Of a stretch of DNA of 64,000 nucleotides, positions 19,148-28,429 are shown piece by piece (within the stretch, counting starts at the first letter, position 1; the number at the start of each line of letters is the position of its first letter). A program made the translations under genes and the position numbers. Source of the DNA: Bordetella parapertussis (GTDB lineage: Bacteria; Pseudomonadota; Gammaproteobacteria; Burkholderiales; Burkholderiaceae_A). The stretch spans positions 26,476-90,475 of the forward strand of contig CAMAZF010000006.1 in assembly GCA_945862985.1 (NCBI GenBank), given 5' to 3'. The notes below the pieces were generated by a model that saw only the letters and a program-made list of their open reading frames with translations, was not told the origin of the DNA and searched no databases.

Positions 19148-20062
19148 GTGAAAGACTGGACCACCGCAGCACAACAAGAGATTGATTCCATCTCACCCCC
19201 CAACCCGTCGCTGCTGCCTGGAAGCCGGCGCGGCTTTCTGCAGGCATCCGCACTGGCCGGATTCGCTGTGACCGTGGCCCCTGCTGGCGATCTCCAAGCC
19301 CAGACCATCACCACCGATACCCAGGGCCTTGAGGCTGGCTGGACCAAGATGCCCACGGATTCAGGGGAGGTGCCGGTCTACCTGGCCAAGCCAGCGGGTC
19401 AATCGGGCTTACCCACCGTCATCGTGGCTCATGAGATTTTTGGTGTGCACGAGCACATTGCAGACGTCTGTCGACGCTTTGCCAAGCAGGGTTATCTTGC
19501 ATTGGCGCCCGAGTTCTTTCATCGCCAAGGCGATCCTCGTCAGCTCAAGAGCATTCCCGAGATTTTTGAGAAGGTGGTGAGCAAGGCAACGGATCGTCAG
19601 GTTCTCGGAGACGTGCGCGCCGCCGCTGCATTTGCGCTCAAACAGGGGGGAGCAAAGGGCCGAATGGGCGTCACCGGCTTTTGTTGGGGCGGGCGCATCG
19701 TCTGGCTGGCCTCCGCAGAGCTGAGTGAGCTGAGCGGAGGGGTGGCCTGGTATGGCCGTATTCGCAGCACGGTGAATGAGGCCAACCCTTTCCACCCCAT
19801 CGATATTGCAGAGAAGCTCAAGTGGCCGGTTTTGGGCCTGTATGGCGCCGCTGACAGTGGGATCCCCAACTCTGACGTGGATGAAATGAAGACGCTGCTC
19901 TCATTCGGCGGAGAGGCGTCCAAAACATCAGAGATCATCCTTTATCCCGACACCCCCCATGCGTTTCATGCAGACTACCGCCCCAGCTATCGAAAAGCCG
20001 AGGCGGAGGATGGCTGGAAGCGATGCCTCGCGTGGTTCGGAAAGACGCTTAAAGCCCGATAG
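19148..20062 (+). CDS. Tat-exported dienelactone hydrolase family protein
   Basis: 304 aa alpha/beta hydrolase with a twin-arginine signal (SRRGFLQASALAGFAVTVAP, residues ~26-45), so probably periplasmic. The dienelactone hydrolase triad is visible: nucleophile Cys in GFCWGG near residue 176, Asp in the GAADSGIP region near 239, and His in PHAFHADYRPSY near 271. The GTG at 19148 follows an AGGAG-like stretch upstream. Family members open lactones, but secreted homologues are broad, so the natural substrate is unknown. Its end overlaps the convergent phoX end by 14 nt. Confidence 0.88.
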   Translation: MKDWTTAAQQEIDSISPPNPSLLPGSRRGFLQASALAGFAVTVAPAGDLQAQTITTDTQGLEAGWTKMPTDSGEVPVYLAKPAGQSGLPTVIVAHEIFGVHEHIADVCRRFAKQGYLALAPEFFHRQGDPRQLKSIPEIFEKVVSKATDRQVLGDVRAAAAFALKQGGAKGRMGVTGFCWGGRIVWLASAELSELSGGVAWYGRIRSTVNEANPFHPIDIAEKLKWPVLGLYGAADSGIPNSDVDEMKTLLSFGGEASKTSEIILYPDTPHAFHADYRPSYRKAEAEDGWKRCLAWFGKTLKAR

Positions 20063-22253
20063 GACCACCGTCGTCCCGAGTGATGACGATGGTGGCCGAG
20101 CGAGGGCGGCCGGGGCGGCCATAGCCCCGGTTTCCGGGCCATCGGCTCTGATAAAACTCGTCGAGCATGTCCTCTACTTTGGTGCTTTCGCCAGGGTGTT
20201 GGATGTTCACGAAGAGTGCCTTGCCATCGGGCGTCTCACACTGGCCTGTGACCTCACAGCCGATGGGGCCGGTCATGAAGCGTTTGAGCTGGTTGGCTCC
20301 CAGCGTGGCGCCGACGAAGGTCCCCTGACTGCCCTGCAGTCCCTCTATCTCATTCTTGATGACCAGGGGGCCGCCGTCACCGACGCGGCCCGGTATGGCT
20401 GCGACCAGCATGCAGTTGCTCTCGTCAGTCATGGCACTGTCGTCAGTCTGAATCCAGCAGATGCCCGTGGCCTTGCTAAACCAGATCCCATCGGGTGAGG
20501 AGAAGCTGTTGTCTGCGGTGAGTTTGGACGCGTTGATGGCACCGCTGTCCTCTTCCGCCCCAAAAAGGAAGATGTCCCACTGGAATCCGGTAGAGGTGTT
20601 GGCACCCCGATCTTCTCGGAACCGAATGATGTGGCCGTTCGGGTTGCCTTTATACGATTTTCCGTCGGCATCTTGGTAGGCCCGGGGATTGGCTGCGCTC
20701 GTGTTGTTGGGCTTTCTCAGTCGATCGCTATTGTTGGTGAGGGCGAAATAGATTTCTCCATTCGCTGGATTCACCGCCCCCCATTCGGGGCGATCCATGG
20801 GGGTGGCTCCAACCGCATCTGCTGCGAGTCGGGCAAAGACGAGGACATCGGCCTGGCTCGTGAAAGGAAAGTTGGTGCTGTTTGCGATGGCTGGGTTGGA
20901 GAGGCTCAGGGGCAGCCATTCACCTCGCCCGTCCTCACGGAATTTGGCCGCATAGAGCTGACCTTCATTCAGGTACTTGTCGCCTGCAGCCAGCCCCCCC
21001 CCGATGTCGGCCGGGTCCCAGAGGGCCTTGCTCACGAACTTGTAGATGTATTCGTTGCGTCCGTCACATCCCATATACACGGCCAGCGGCTGACCTTTTA
21101 CGGGTCGAGCAAAGACTGCAGCTTCATGAGCAAAGCGCCCAAGCGCCGTGCGCTTGACGATGAGACTGGTACGGTCGATGGGGTCGATTTCGGTGACATA
21201 ACCAAAGGTGTTGGGCTCTTGGCGATAGTCTTCCTCGGGTCGGCTGCCTGTGATGGAGGTATCCCAGCGCTCGAACCGGCTATCGTCCTGGGTTCCACGC
21301 ACGCTGACCCAGCCTTGGCTTCGATTGCGCATGTCAGGTTGAACCAGGTCCATGGGAATGCCATAGCGCAGGAACGCGCGTGAGGTCTTCACATCGGGCA
21401 ACGCGCCCCTGGTGCGCACGAAATAGGCGTAGAAATTCTCTTCGCAGGTGAGGTAGGTGCCCCAAGGGGTCTGACCCATACCGCAGTTGTTGATGGTGCC
21501 CCGGCTCTTCTCTCCCTTGGGGAAACGCTTGGTCGCGAAGCGAGCTTGAATGTCTTTCAGGTGCGCCTTGGGACCAGCGACTCGCGCCTCGGTCTCCGGG
21601 GTGATGCGTCGGTTGAATGGGGAGCCTCTAACGAGCTGCCAACCTGCACTGGTTCGCTGGATCTCGGATATGGAGACGCCATGAATGTTGATTTCTTTGA
21701 GGACCTCTTCGAGAGGCCGTACCCCTCCGTCCCATCCGACTCCACCGAAGCGCTGCCCCGATTTTCCGTTGCTCGTTTGGCCTTTGACGTGCAAAAAAAC
21801 GGAAAGCGCAGAACTCTCGTGATTCACGCAGAGCAGCGCTCGTCCCGTGTCTTCGAGTGTGTAGCGCCCCGTCGAGTCGATGAAAAAGAGGGCCATGCCG
21901 TCATGCTGGTCGCCGATGCGATGGCTGAAGTCATCGGTCTCGAGCCCCAGTGCACCAAAGCTGGGCACGTGGAAATCCAGGGCATCTCCCGTGGCGTGCA
22001 CCACCTGGTAGCTGTACCCCGGAGGAAGCATCACATCATCGGTGACAAGCTTCTGTGTCGCCTGAAACCCGAGCGAGGATGCGGGTTTGGAAGCGGCGGC
22101 CTGGGCCAAGGGTGCGAGGCCGGCCGCGCTGAGACCCACGGCCCCTTGCAGGACCTGTCTCCGGGCTGGGCTCCGGAGGCTTGCCTCTAGCACCTCCTGG
22201 AAATGCCCTTGAGGATTCGGATTGGCGATGGGGTCTTCGTGAGAATCGAACAT
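20049..22253 (-). CDS. phoX: PhoX family alkaline phosphatase
   Basis: Tat-exported Ca/Fe-dependent alkaline phosphatase (735 aa) that releases phosphate from phosphoesters in the periplasm. It begins MFDSHEDPIANPNPQGHF, typical of the family, then the Tat motif ARRQVLQGAVGLSAAG near residue 30. The body shows PhoX-like blocks such as TWGTYLTCEENFYAYF, ALFVNIQHPGE and SPDGIWF. I chose the ATG at 22253 over one at 22295 because it gives the standard N-terminus. Family members are normally induced by phosphate starvation; upstream only a single TTGTCAT half-site resembling a Pho box is visible, so PhoB control here is uncertain. Confidence 0.9.
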   Translation of the reverse strand: MFDSHEDPIANPNPQGHFQEVLEASLRSPARRQVLQGAVGLSAAGLAPLAQAAASKPASSLGFQATQKLVTDDVMLPPGYSYQVVHATGDALDFHVPSFGALGLETDDFSHRIGDQHDGMALFFIDSTGRYTLEDTGRALLCVNHESSALSVFLHVKGQTSNGKSGQRFGGVGWDGGVRPLEEVLKEINIHGVSISEIQRTSAGWQLVRGSPFNRRITPETEARVAGPKAHLKDIQARFATKRFPKGEKSRGTINNCGMGQTPWGTYLTCEENFYAYFVRTRGALPDVKTSRAFLRYGIPMDLVQPDMRNRSQGWVSVRGTQDDSRFERWDTSITGSRPEEDYRQEPNTFGYVTEIDPIDRTSLIVKRTALGRFAHEAAVFARPVKGQPLAVYMGCDGRNEYIYKFVSKALWDPADIGGGLAAGDKYLNEGQLYAAKFREDGRGEWLPLSLSNPAIANSTNFPFTSQADVLVFARLAADAVGATPMDRPEWGAVNPANGEIYFALTNNSDRLRKPNNTSAANPRAYQDADGKSYKGNPNGHIIRFREDRGANTSTGFQWDIFLFGAEEDSGAINASKLTADNSFSSPDGIWFSKATGICWIQTDDSAMTDESNCMLVAAIPGRVGDGGPLVIKNEIEGLQGSQGTFVGATLGANQLKRFMTGPIGCEVTGQCETPDGKALFVNIQHPGESTKVEDMLDEFYQSRWPGNRGYGRPGRPRSATIVITRDDGGPIGL

Positions 22254-22318
22254 GACTGGCTCCAAACTTTTTCTGCATTGTGGCCCGATGCGCATGACAA
22301 TCAGATTATGCTCACGGC

Positions 22319-23122
22319 GTGTTGACCTTAACTTCTATTCTGTTGGCCTGTATGGCCGCTACCTTCGTGAGCATGCTCCTGGCTGCATTGGTGTCGCTGG
22401 GACCGCTTTCACGCCTCGTGGATCGCATGGTGAGCTTCTCGGCGGGCATGCTCTTGGGCACAGCCCTCTTGCATTTGTTCCCAGAGAGTCTTCACCTAGG
22501 GCGCGTGGACGTTCACACCATGACTGCCACGCTCCTGGGTGGACTCTTGGCTTTCTTTTTCCTGGAACGACTCTCCCTACTGCGACACGATCACCATCAT
22601 GAGCACGATGGGCATCACCATGAGCATGGTCACGATGCGAAGACGGCCGGTCGCGGCGGCTTTACGCTCCTCGTGGGGAGCACCATTCACGCTCTGGCGG
22701 ATGGAGTCTTGATTGCAGCCTCTTTCAGAACCGACCCGTTTTTGGGAGTGATGACTGCAGCGGCCATCGCTACGCATGAGGTGCCGCAGCAGATTGGCAA
22801 TTTCTTTGTGCTGCTCAATAGTGGATTTAGTCGGGCTCGCGCGCTGTTCTTCAACCTTCTCACCGGAGTGGGCTCGTTGGTGGGTGGGGTGGCGGGTTTC
22901 TTTTTGTTGGCGGAGGCAGCTGGCTGGCTCCCGTTTGTACTGACGGTGGCGGCAGCCAACTTTATCTATATCGCCTTGTCCGATCTGATCCCGCAACTCC
23001 ATGCACAGGCAGATTCACATCACCATGGCGGTCAGAAGAAGGCAGCCTGGCAGCAGCCCCTTTTGATGGTGATGGGGGTGGGACTTGCAGCGCTGGCGAC
23101 GAACTTGCTCCACAGCCACTAG
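22319..23122 (+). CDS. ZIP family metal transporter
   Basis: 267 aa inner-membrane protein with about eight hydrophobic segments, probably importing Zn2+, Fe2+ or related divalent cations. A cytoplasmic His-rich loop (HDHHHEHDGHHHEHGHD, near residues 90-107) separates membrane segments 3 and 4 as in ZIP proteins. The helix 4 and 5 metal-site motifs are HALADGVLIAAS and ATHEVPQQIGNF. Starts at a GTG divergent from phoX (65 bp between start codons) and ends just before a strong bidirectional terminator. The metal cannot be assigned from sequence. Confidence 0.9.
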   Translation: MLTLTSILLACMAATFVSMLLAALVSLGPLSRLVDRMVSFSAGMLLGTALLHLFPESLHLGRVDVHTMTATLLGGLLAFFFLERLSLLRHDHHHEHDGHHHEHGHDAKTAGRGGFTLLVGSTIHALADGVLIAASFRTDPFLGVMTAAAIATHEVPQQIGNFFVLLNSGFSRARALFFNLLTGVGSLVGGVAGFFLLAEAAGWLPFVLTVAAANFIYIALSDLIPQLHAQADSHHHGGQKKAAWQQPLLMVMGVGLAALATNLLHSH

Positions 23123-23135
23123 TCCATCCCCAAGT

Positions 23136-23165
23136 AAAAAGCCCCGCGATGGCGGGGCTTTTTTG
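23136..23165. terminator. Bidirectional rho-independent terminator
   Basis: Perfect hairpin AAAAAGCCCCGC-GATG-GCGGGGCTTTTTT with a T run on both strands. It lies between the convergent ZIP transporter and rpmG genes and can end transcription from both sides. Confidence 0.93.
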
Positions 23166-23190
23166 TGAGGCTGCAAAGAAGCGAGGCGGG

Positions 23191-23358
23191 TTACTTGATC
23201 TTGGCTTCTTTGTACATCACATGCTTGCGAGCTTTGGGATCAAATTTCTTGATTTCCATCTTCTCAGGCATGGTTTTCTTGTTTTTGGTGGTGGTGTAGA
23301 AGTGCCCGGTTCCAGCCGTGGACTCCAGTTTGATCTTTTCGCGACCGCCCTTTGCCAT
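23191..23358 (-). CDS. rpmG: 50S ribosomal protein L33
   Basis: 55 aa ribosomal large-subunit protein. The translation begins [20 protein letters not shown] and ends [11 protein letters not shown]. It lacks the two CxxC pairs, so it is the zinc-free (C-minus) form. It follows rpmB by 11 nt in the conserved rpmB-rpmG operon, with an AGGAGAAC-like ribosome binding site before its ATG, and ends just before the shared terminator at 23136-23165. Confidence 0.96.
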   Translation of the reverse strand: MAKGGREKIKLESTAGTGHFYTTTKNKKTMPEKMEIKKFDPKARKHVMYKEAKIK

Positions 23359-23369
23359 GGTGGTTCTCC

Positions 23370-23603
23370 TTAAGCCTGACCACGGGCGCGCAGGTCTGCG
23401 AGCACCGATTCAATGCCATTTTTGGTGATGGTACGGACCGCAGCATTCGAGACACGCAGGCGCACCCAGCGGCCTTCACTCTCAACCCAGAACCGGCGAT
23501 AGTGCAGGTTGGGCAGAAAGCGCCGCTTGGTCTTGTTGTTGGCGTGAGAAACATTGTTCCCCACCATGGGTTTTTTGCCGGTTACTTGGCAGACGCGTGC
23601 CAT
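23370..23603 (-). CDS. rpmB: 50S ribosomal protein L28
   Basis: 77 aa ribosomal large-subunit protein. It starts [20 protein letters not shown] and ends with the family pattern [19 protein letters not shown]. It is the first gene of the rpmB-rpmG pair and is preceded by an A/G-rich ribosome binding site (AAAAGGAACAC). radC lies upstream in the same direction, separated by 73 bp, as in many Proteobacteria. Confidence 0.97.
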   Translation of the reverse strand: MARVCQVTGKKPMVGNNVSHANNKTKRRFLPNLHYRRFWVESEGRWVRLRVSNAAVRTITKNGIESVLADLRARGQA

Positions 23604-23676
23604 GGCTGTGTTCCTTTTAACTGATCAGACTTCGTCACATCGACGGGTAATCCGAGATTCTAGCTGGCCAGATGGC

Positions 23677-24342
23677 CTAAATCAAGTCTCCGATTCGGGG
23701 ATGAAGAATGCCATAGACCTCCCCATCGGCCACCACCAGGTGCTCCCAGATCGTTATTTCAAGATGTGAAAAGAGGTCCTGCAGCCTCTGGGTCAGTTGG
23801 ATGTCCGCTCGGCTTGCGCTTCTCTCACCAGATGGATGGTTGTGAAAGAGCACCAGTCGGCCCGCATTGTGTTGAAGGGCCCGGCTGGCGATCGAGCGCG
23901 GATAGACGCTGGTCTGGGTGAGCGAGCCTCGAAAGAGCACCTCGATGGCGATCAGCCGTTGATGGGTGTCCAGAAACGCCACCCCAAAGGCCTCGTGGGC
24001 AAGTCCACCCACCTCCGCCACGATCCAAGGTCTTAGGTCTTGTGGGGTTCGAATCACGGCCCCCCGCGGCAAGGCTCCCGTGATCCGCCGGGTGAGCTCG
24101 CCGTAGGCCAGAATCAGGCTCGCACGCGCTGGGCCGATGCCTCGCTGGGCAAGGAGCTGGCTCAGCGGAGCGCGCATCAGCGAGCCGAGAGATCCGAACT
24201 CACTGATCAGGCGATGGGCCTGTTGAAGGTGGTTTTCGCCAGATCGCCCAGTCTGAAAGAGCAGGGCAAGGAGTTCGGGGTCACTGAGTTGAGCGGCGCC
24301 CCAGCGCGACATTTTCTCTCTGGGGCCAATTTCGGTATGCAT
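23677..24342 (-). CDS. radC: RadC-family JAB/MPN protein
   Basis: 221 aa. RadC was long described as a repair protein, but its biochemical role is unsettled. The N-terminal UPF0758 part (MSRWGAAQLSDPELLALLFQTG) is followed by a helix-hairpin-helix-like segment (AQRGIGPARASL) and the C-terminal JAB metalloprotease-like domain with the HxHP-S-D signature FHNHPSGERSASRAD near residues 165-180. All metal-site residues are present. The ATG at 24342 gives a standard N-terminus; an earlier in-frame ATG at 24450 would add 36 non-conserved residues. Divergent from fkpB and upstream of rpmB-rpmG, a common arrangement. Confidence 0.92.
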   Translation of the reverse strand: MHTEIGPREKMSRWGAAQLSDPELLALLFQTGRSGENHLQQAHRLISEFGSLGSLMRAPLSQLLAQRGIGPARASLILAYGELTRRITGALPRGAVIRTPQDLRPWIVAEVGGLAHEAFGVAFLDTHQRLIAIEVLFRGSLTQTSVYPRSIASRALQHNAGRLVLFHNHPSGERSASRADIQLTQRLQDLFSHLEITIWEHLVVADGEVYGILHPRIGDLI

Positions 24343-24448
24343 GGGCTTGCCTCGCTTAAAATGTCCCAGACTCGCGCGGCTTGCTGCGGTGAGGACCGTC
24401 GGTCTGCCTAGGCCGGGTTGATTAGCCCTCAAGAAGGAAGCTGCTGAC

Positions 24449-24883
24449 ATGATTCATGCGAATTCCCACGTCACCTTTCACTACAGCCTTGCGCTGGATG
24501 ACGGGCAGGTGGTCTTGAGTACCTTTGGTGACAAGCCCGCTACATTGCAAATGGGGCTCGGGCAGTTTTCGGAGGGCTTGGAGCGTTGTTTGCTCGCACT
24601 TCAGGAGGGGGAGGAGCGTTCGTATCGGCTCGGGCCGGATGATGCATTCGGTCCTCGGAACCCGGAACTGATTCAGCGCCTCGCGAAGTCGCTCATGGAT
24701 GAGCATGCAGACCCAGCGGATCCGCTAGAGCCCGGCGACCTCATTGAGTTTCCCAGCCCAGATGGCGGCAGGTTTGCCGGCGTGTTTAAGGGCTGGGAAG
24801 GGCAGGAGGCCGTTTTTGACTTCAACCATCCCCTGGCAGGGGTCCCGCTGGATTTTCGGGTTCAGATTATTGGAGTGCTCTAA
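24449..24883 (+). CDS. fkpB: FKBP-type peptidyl-prolyl isomerase (SlpA/FkpB)
   Basis: 144 aa prolyl isomerase of the SlyD-like FKBP group with an inserted 'flap' chaperone domain. Visible blocks are [30 protein letters not shown], the flap containing [13 protein letters not shown], and the return strand [14 protein letters not shown]. There is no His-rich tail, which separates it from SlyD. It lies 2 nt upstream of ispH and is almost certainly co-transcribed; the fkpB-ispH pair is conserved in Proteobacteria. Cytoplasmic. Confidence 0.93.
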   Translation: MIHANSHVTFHYSLALDDGQVVLSTFGDKPATLQMGLGQFSEGLERCLLALQEGEERSYRLGPDDAFGPRNPELIQRLAKSLMDEHADPADPLEPGDLIEFPSPDGGRFAGVFKGWEGQEAVFDFNHPLAGVPLDFRVQIIGVL

Positions 24884-24885
24884 GC

Positions 24886-25821
24886 ATGGCCGAAACCGCG
24901 ACTGAGATTGTGATGGCTGAACCCCGTGGGTTCTGCGCTGGGGTGGATCGGGCAATTGAGATTGTCGAGCGCGCCCTCGCGAAGTTTGGTGCACCGGTCT
25001 ATGTCCGCCACGAGATTGTTCACAACGACCACGTGGTTCGAGAGCTGCGAGACAAGGGTGCGGTGTTCATTGAAGACCTTGAAGAAGTGCCACTGGGCGC
25101 GCGGGTCATCATGAGCGCGCATGGCGTATCGCGTAAGGTTCGCACGCATGCCCTTGAACGTGAGCTGGATGTGTTTGATGCGACCTGTCCGCTGGTCACC
25201 AAGGTGCATGTGGAGGTTCGCAAGCTTGCCGCGGAGGGCTATGAGATTGTCATGATTGGCCATGCACGGCATCCAGAGACCGAGGGAACAATGGGTCAGT
25301 TGGATGCCGGCATTTACCTGGTTGAGGATGAACATCAAGTTCAGACCCTGCAGGTCCAGAAGCCCGATCGCTTGGCTTATGTCTCGCAGACGACCTTGTC
25401 GATGGACGACACCAAGGTGGTGGTAGACGCGTTGAAGGCGCGCTTTCCCAACATCCGTAGCCCCAAGTTCAGTGACATCTGCTATGCCACCCAGAATCGC
25501 CAAGATGCCGTGAAGCTCATGAGTGGTCAGGTGGATGTGGTGCTGGTGGTGGGCAGTCGATCCAGTTCAAACAGCAATCGTCTGCGGGAAGTGGCCGAGC
25601 GTCACGGCGTGCCCGCATACTTGCTCAATGATGCATCTGAGCTTGATCCCACCTGGCTGGAGGGAAAGTCGCGCGTGGGCATCACAGCTGGGGCTTCGGC
25701 ACCAGAGGCGCTGGTTCAGGGTCTGGTGCAGGCTGTAAAAGGCCTGGGTGCGGGCGCTGTTCGCCGCCTTCCGGGGGCGGAAGAACACATCCGGTTTCCT
25801 TTGCCGAAGGGCTTGGGCTAG
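24886..25821 (+). CDS. ispH: 4-hydroxy-3-methylbut-2-enyl diphosphate reductase
   Basis: Last step of the MEP isoprenoid pathway: reduces HMBPP to IPP and DMAPP using a 4Fe-4S cluster. 311 aa. The three cluster cysteines are in [11 protein letters not shown] (near residue 17), [11 protein letters not shown] (near 103) and [10 protein letters not shown] (near 202). The catalytic region [14 protein letters not shown] is intact. It follows fkpB after 2 nt. Its stop overlaps the stop of the convergent oxygenase gene by 4 nt, leaving no room for a terminator of its own between them. Confidence 0.97.
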   Translation: MAETATEIVMAEPRGFCAGVDRAIEIVERALAKFGAPVYVRHEIVHNDHVVRELRDKGAVFIEDLEEVPLGARVIMSAHGVSRKVRTHALERELDVFDATCPLVTKVHVEVRKLAAEGYEIVMIGHARHPETEGTMGQLDAGIYLVEDEHQVQTLQVQKPDRLAYVSQTTLSMDDTKVVVDALKARFPNIRSPKFSDICYATQNRQDAVKLMSGQVDVVLVVGSRSSSNSNRLREVAERHGVPAYLLNDASELDPTWLEGKSRVGITAGASAPEALVQGLVQAVKGLGAGAVRRLPGAEEHIRFPLPKGLG

Positions 25822-26585
25822 GCCTCGTACATCACATTGATTCTCGCGAGGTGCTTGGTTCCTGATTGCACAGGGAGGCCCTCATGCTGGACGGAGTCCA
25901 TGTTGAACCCATGTCGAAAAAAGAGCGCATCTCCAGCGACCGGGTTGACGTCCACCACTGCTCCTGCGCGGCTGTAGAGTCGCGTCGCCCCTCCGACCAA
26001 TCCATCGTGCTCGTCGTTCAAGTAGAGCAGCATCGAGAGCGCTGATCGCATACCGGTCCATTCCTGCATATGGGTTTGATCGACGCTGAGACCATAGCCT
26101 GGCCAATCTCCATCGATGTGGAACCGGAATTGATCCCCAGGGAAGTAGCGGTACATGTTGATCCGTTGACTGAGCGTGTCTTGGAGCAGTCGTCCGTCAA
26201 TGGTGTTGGGCATGTGGGGCAGCACTCTGCGTCCAAGCGCTTCTATGAAGGGCCGGTCAGCGATCCAATGAACTGACTGATTCATTCGCATCCCCGGTGG
26301 TGTCGCGATTCCAGGGGCGGCGGGGCTGTATCCCATCGCCTCCGTGGCGAACACGATTCGGGCGCACTGTTCCCGAGTGAGAACGTTGGAGACCAGAAAG
26401 GCCATCTGCCCATCAAGGTCAATATCGGTCTTTTCAGAGGGGGCACTCGGCGGGGATAGATCTTGAGGACTAAACAAGTTCGCGCTGAGCGCGTAGATGG
26501 GGGTGCCCTGAACGCTTCCTCCCATTGGTAGGCTGCCCATTAGGGTGGCCACGACCCTTGATTCAGGAATCTTTTGCATCTGCAC
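25818..26585 (-). CDS. 2-oxoglutarate/Fe(II)-dependent oxygenase
   Basis: 255 aa. The C-terminal half has the prolyl-4-hydroxylase-type iron site: HxD in FRFHIDGDW (near residue 155), distal His in VQHEGLPV (near 235), and the 2-oxoglutarate-binding Lys/Arg about 10 residues later in [13 protein letters not shown]. The first ~70 residues are low in recognised motifs. Substrate unknown: the family hydroxylates proteins, small molecules or antibiotics, and no neighbour points to one. It is convergent with ispH (4-nt overlap) and divergent from the RHH gene at 26704. Confidence 0.82.
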   Translation of the reverse strand: MQMQKIPESRVVATLMGSLPMGGSVQGTPIYALSANLFSPQDLSPPSAPSEKTDIDLDGQMAFLVSNVLTREQCARIVFATEAMGYSPAAPGIATPPGMRMNQSVHWIADRPFIEALGRRVLPHMPNTIDGRLLQDTLSQRINMYRYFPGDQFRFHIDGDWPGYGLSVDQTHMQEWTGMRSALSMLLYLNDEHDGLVGGATRLYSRAGAVVDVNPVAGDALFFRHGFNMDSVQHEGLPVQSGTKHLARINVMYEA

Positions 26586-26703
26586 ATGTTATCGAGGTCA
26601 GGGATTACTCGGGTATGTAACCCACTATTACCGGACGACACTGAACTCAGACAAAGATTCACTACAAACAAGTCCCTCCTCAACCATCAACAGGGGACCA
26701 TAC

Positions 26704-27060
26704 ATGTGTGAGTTTTACTCAAAGGCAGACCCGATTCTCTACGAGTCGAGGACGCGCACCGTGCGAATCGATGGTGTCGTTACCAGCATTCGGCTGGAAA
26801 ATTTTGTTTGGGAAATTCTGGCCCGAATTGCGGAAGACGAATCTAGTTCCACCAATGCTCTGATCACCACACTCCATCGTGAGGTGATGCAGGCAAATGG
26901 GGAAACCCCAAACTTTGCCTCGTTCCTTCGAGTGACCTGTTTGAGGTACCTCAATCGAAAGCTTCAGGGAGGATCCGCGGATTCCGAAGCCTCTGAATCC
27001 TCCCTCGGCTCTTTTTCCCGCTCCAATATGGGTCCGCTGGACGGAGTGACCCGGCAATGA
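26704..27060 (+). CDS. Ribbon-helix-helix domain protein, probable regulator
   Basis: 118 aa. Residues ~5-75 match the ribbon-helix-helix (RHH_4-like) domain: a beta strand with RTVRIDGVVTSIRLEN, then FVWEILARIAEDE and a longer helix ending FLRVTCLRYLNRKL. The Ser-rich C-terminus looks disordered. The ATG at 26704 is preferred; upstream in-frame sequence overlaps the promoter region. Its stop overlaps the cytochrome c start by 4 nt (ATGA), so it heads a five-gene operon ending with the GMC oxidoreductase and may autoregulate it (inferred). Confidence 0.78.
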   Translation: MCEFYSKADPILYESRTRTVRIDGVVTSIRLENFVWEILARIAEDESSSTNALITTLHREVMQANGETPNFASFLRVTCLRYLNRKLQGGSADSEASESSLGSFSRSNMGPLDGVTRQ

Positions 27061-27434
27061 CTCGCGGAGTCCAGGCACTTGTGAACTTGACGCTCGGCTT
27101 ATGGCTGGGTGGCGCCTGGGCTAACACCGACGGCAAGACGTTCTTTGAGCTTGCGTGCGCCTCATGCCATGCCCTTTCCTCTGAAGAGCCCAAAAAGTCA
27201 GGCCCTCTCTTGAGAGGCGTGGTGGGTCGTCCTTCAGGAAAAGTGGAGGGTTATGTCTACTCAGCAGCTTTGAGTAAGGCTGGCCTGGTTTGGGATGCCC
27301 AGACCTTAGATCGATGGCTAGAAGACCCTTCTGCACTGGTTCCAGGGAGCAGCATGGGTTATGCGATGCGAAATCCTGAGCGTCGTGCCCTGGTCATTCA
27401 ATACCTCAGTACTTTGAAAACCATAGGAGATTAA
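27057..27434 (+). CDS. Periplasmic c-type cytochrome
   Basis: 125 aa with a Sec signal peptide (residues 1-22, ending GAWA), one haem c motif CASCH near residue 35, and a distal Met candidate in SSMGYAMRN near residue 103. This is the class I cytochrome c pattern with GPLLRGVVGR typical of cytochrome c-550/c2-like proteins. Its position in front of the Tat-signal subunit and the GMC flavoprotein suggests that it accepts their electrons, as in three-subunit gluconate or sorbitol dehydrogenases; this partner role is inferred from context. Confidence 0.88.
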   Translation: MTRGVQALVNLTLGLWLGGAWANTDGKTFFELACASCHALSSEEPKKSGPLLRGVVGRPSGKVEGYVYSAALSKAGLVWDAQTLDRWLEDPSALVPGSSMGYAMRNPERRALVIQYLSTLKTIGD

Positions 27435-27435
27435 T

Positions 27436-27831
27436 TTGGCCAAGGCAATCCACACGATGATCCGCGTGATGAACACCGAGCGCTCTGTCGAGTTTTATCA
27501 GAAGGCCTTTGGCCTCAAGCCCGTTCATGTTCTTGACTACGAGACGTTCAAGCTGACCTACCTTCGGAATGACGAGAACGACTTCGAAGTGGAGTTGACA
27601 GAGAACAAAGGGCGTTCCGAGGCCTATGAGCAGGGCAACGCCTACGGGCACTTGGCCGTCTGTGTCGACGAGTTGGCAGCAGAGCATGAGCGCCTGTCTT
27701 CGCTAGGAGTCACGCTGGGCGACATCAAGGCGATGAACTACCAAGGTGAATTAGTAGCGCGTTTCTTCTTTGTGACGGATCCAGACGGGTACAAGATCGA
27801 AGTGCTGGAGCGTCACGGGCATTACCGGTAG
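27436..27831 (+). CDS. VOC-fold protein, lactoylglutathione lyase type
   Basis: 131 aa, with a TTG start 1 nt after the cytochrome stop. Vicinal-oxygen-chelate fold with metal-site residues typical of glyoxalase I: His in AIHTMIRVMN, Glu in FEVELTENKG, His in YGHLAVCV and Glu in YKIEVLERHGHY. It would convert the methylglyoxal-glutathione adduct to lactoylglutathione. A second, distinct glyoxalase I lies at 63581. Being inside an oxidoreductase operon it could instead handle a reactive product of that pathway. Cytosolic (no signal). Confidence 0.85.
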   Translation: MAKAIHTMIRVMNTERSVEFYQKAFGLKPVHVLDYETFKLTYLRNDENDFEVELTENKGRSEAYEQGNAYGHLAVCVDELAAEHERLSSLGVTLGDIKAMNYQGELVARFFFVTDPDGYKIEVLERHGHYR

Positions 27832-27866
27832 GACGAGGTTCCAAACAACAACACCAGGAGACAACC

Positions 27867-28409
27867 ATGGAGCAAGTGATTCATTTTTCGCCTCAAAAAC
27901 CCGCGCGACGGGAGTTCATCCGCGCCAGTGTGGCCGCATCGGTCGTCGTGTCTTCGGGCGCGCTCATGAATACGTCCGAGGCCTGGGCCTTAGAAGTGAA
28001 AGCGCTTAAGGCTGAGACCGCTCGCACGCTTATTCAAATGGCGAGGGATATTTACCCTCACGATCGGATTGCCAACCAGTATTACGCGGTGGCGATAAAG
28101 GGGATCGATGCCAAGGCTGCGGGTGACGCCAAGCTCAAGGCCCTTCTCGAGAAGGGGGTTGCAGACTTGAACGCGCGGGCCAAGAAGGCCCACCAGCGTG
28201 GGACCTACGAGTCGGTGGGCTGGGAGATTGATCGCGTGAAGTTGTTGAGAGCGATCGAAAACACTCCATTCTTCCAGGCCATTCGTGGAGACCTGGTGGT
28301 GAGTCTTTACAACCAGAAAGAAGTCTGGCCGGTCTTCGCCTATGAAGGCGAGAGTGCCTCTAAGGGCGGCTATATCAATCGCGGCTTCAATGATTTGACC
28401 TGGCTCTGA
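27867..28409 (+). CDS. Tat-signal small subunit of a GMC dehydrogenase
   Basis: 180 aa with a twin-arginine signal (ARREFIRASVAASVVVSSGA, near residues 13-32). The rest resembles the gluconate 2-dehydrogenase subunit 3-like family: a helical protein needed to export and assemble its co-factor-bearing partner. Good ribosome binding site AGGAGACAAC before the ATG. It lies 20 nt upstream of the GMC flavoprotein, which has no signal peptide of its own; this fits hitchhiker export of the large subunit on this one (inferred). Confidence 0.78.
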   Translation: MEQVIHFSPQKPARREFIRASVAASVVVSSGALMNTSEAWALEVKALKAETARTLIQMARDIYPHDRIANQYYAVAIKGIDAKAAGDAKLKALLEKGVADLNARAKKAHQRGTYESVGWEIDRVKLLRAIENTPFFQAIRGDLVVSLYNQKEVWPVFAYEGESASKGGYINRGFNDLTWL

Positions 28410-28429
28410 GCCTAAGGGAGGACACAGAC

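Noticed and set aside
22254..22318. Full Pho box before phoX
   Set aside because: Only one TTGTCAT half-site is visible; the position 11 bp away does not match the consensus.
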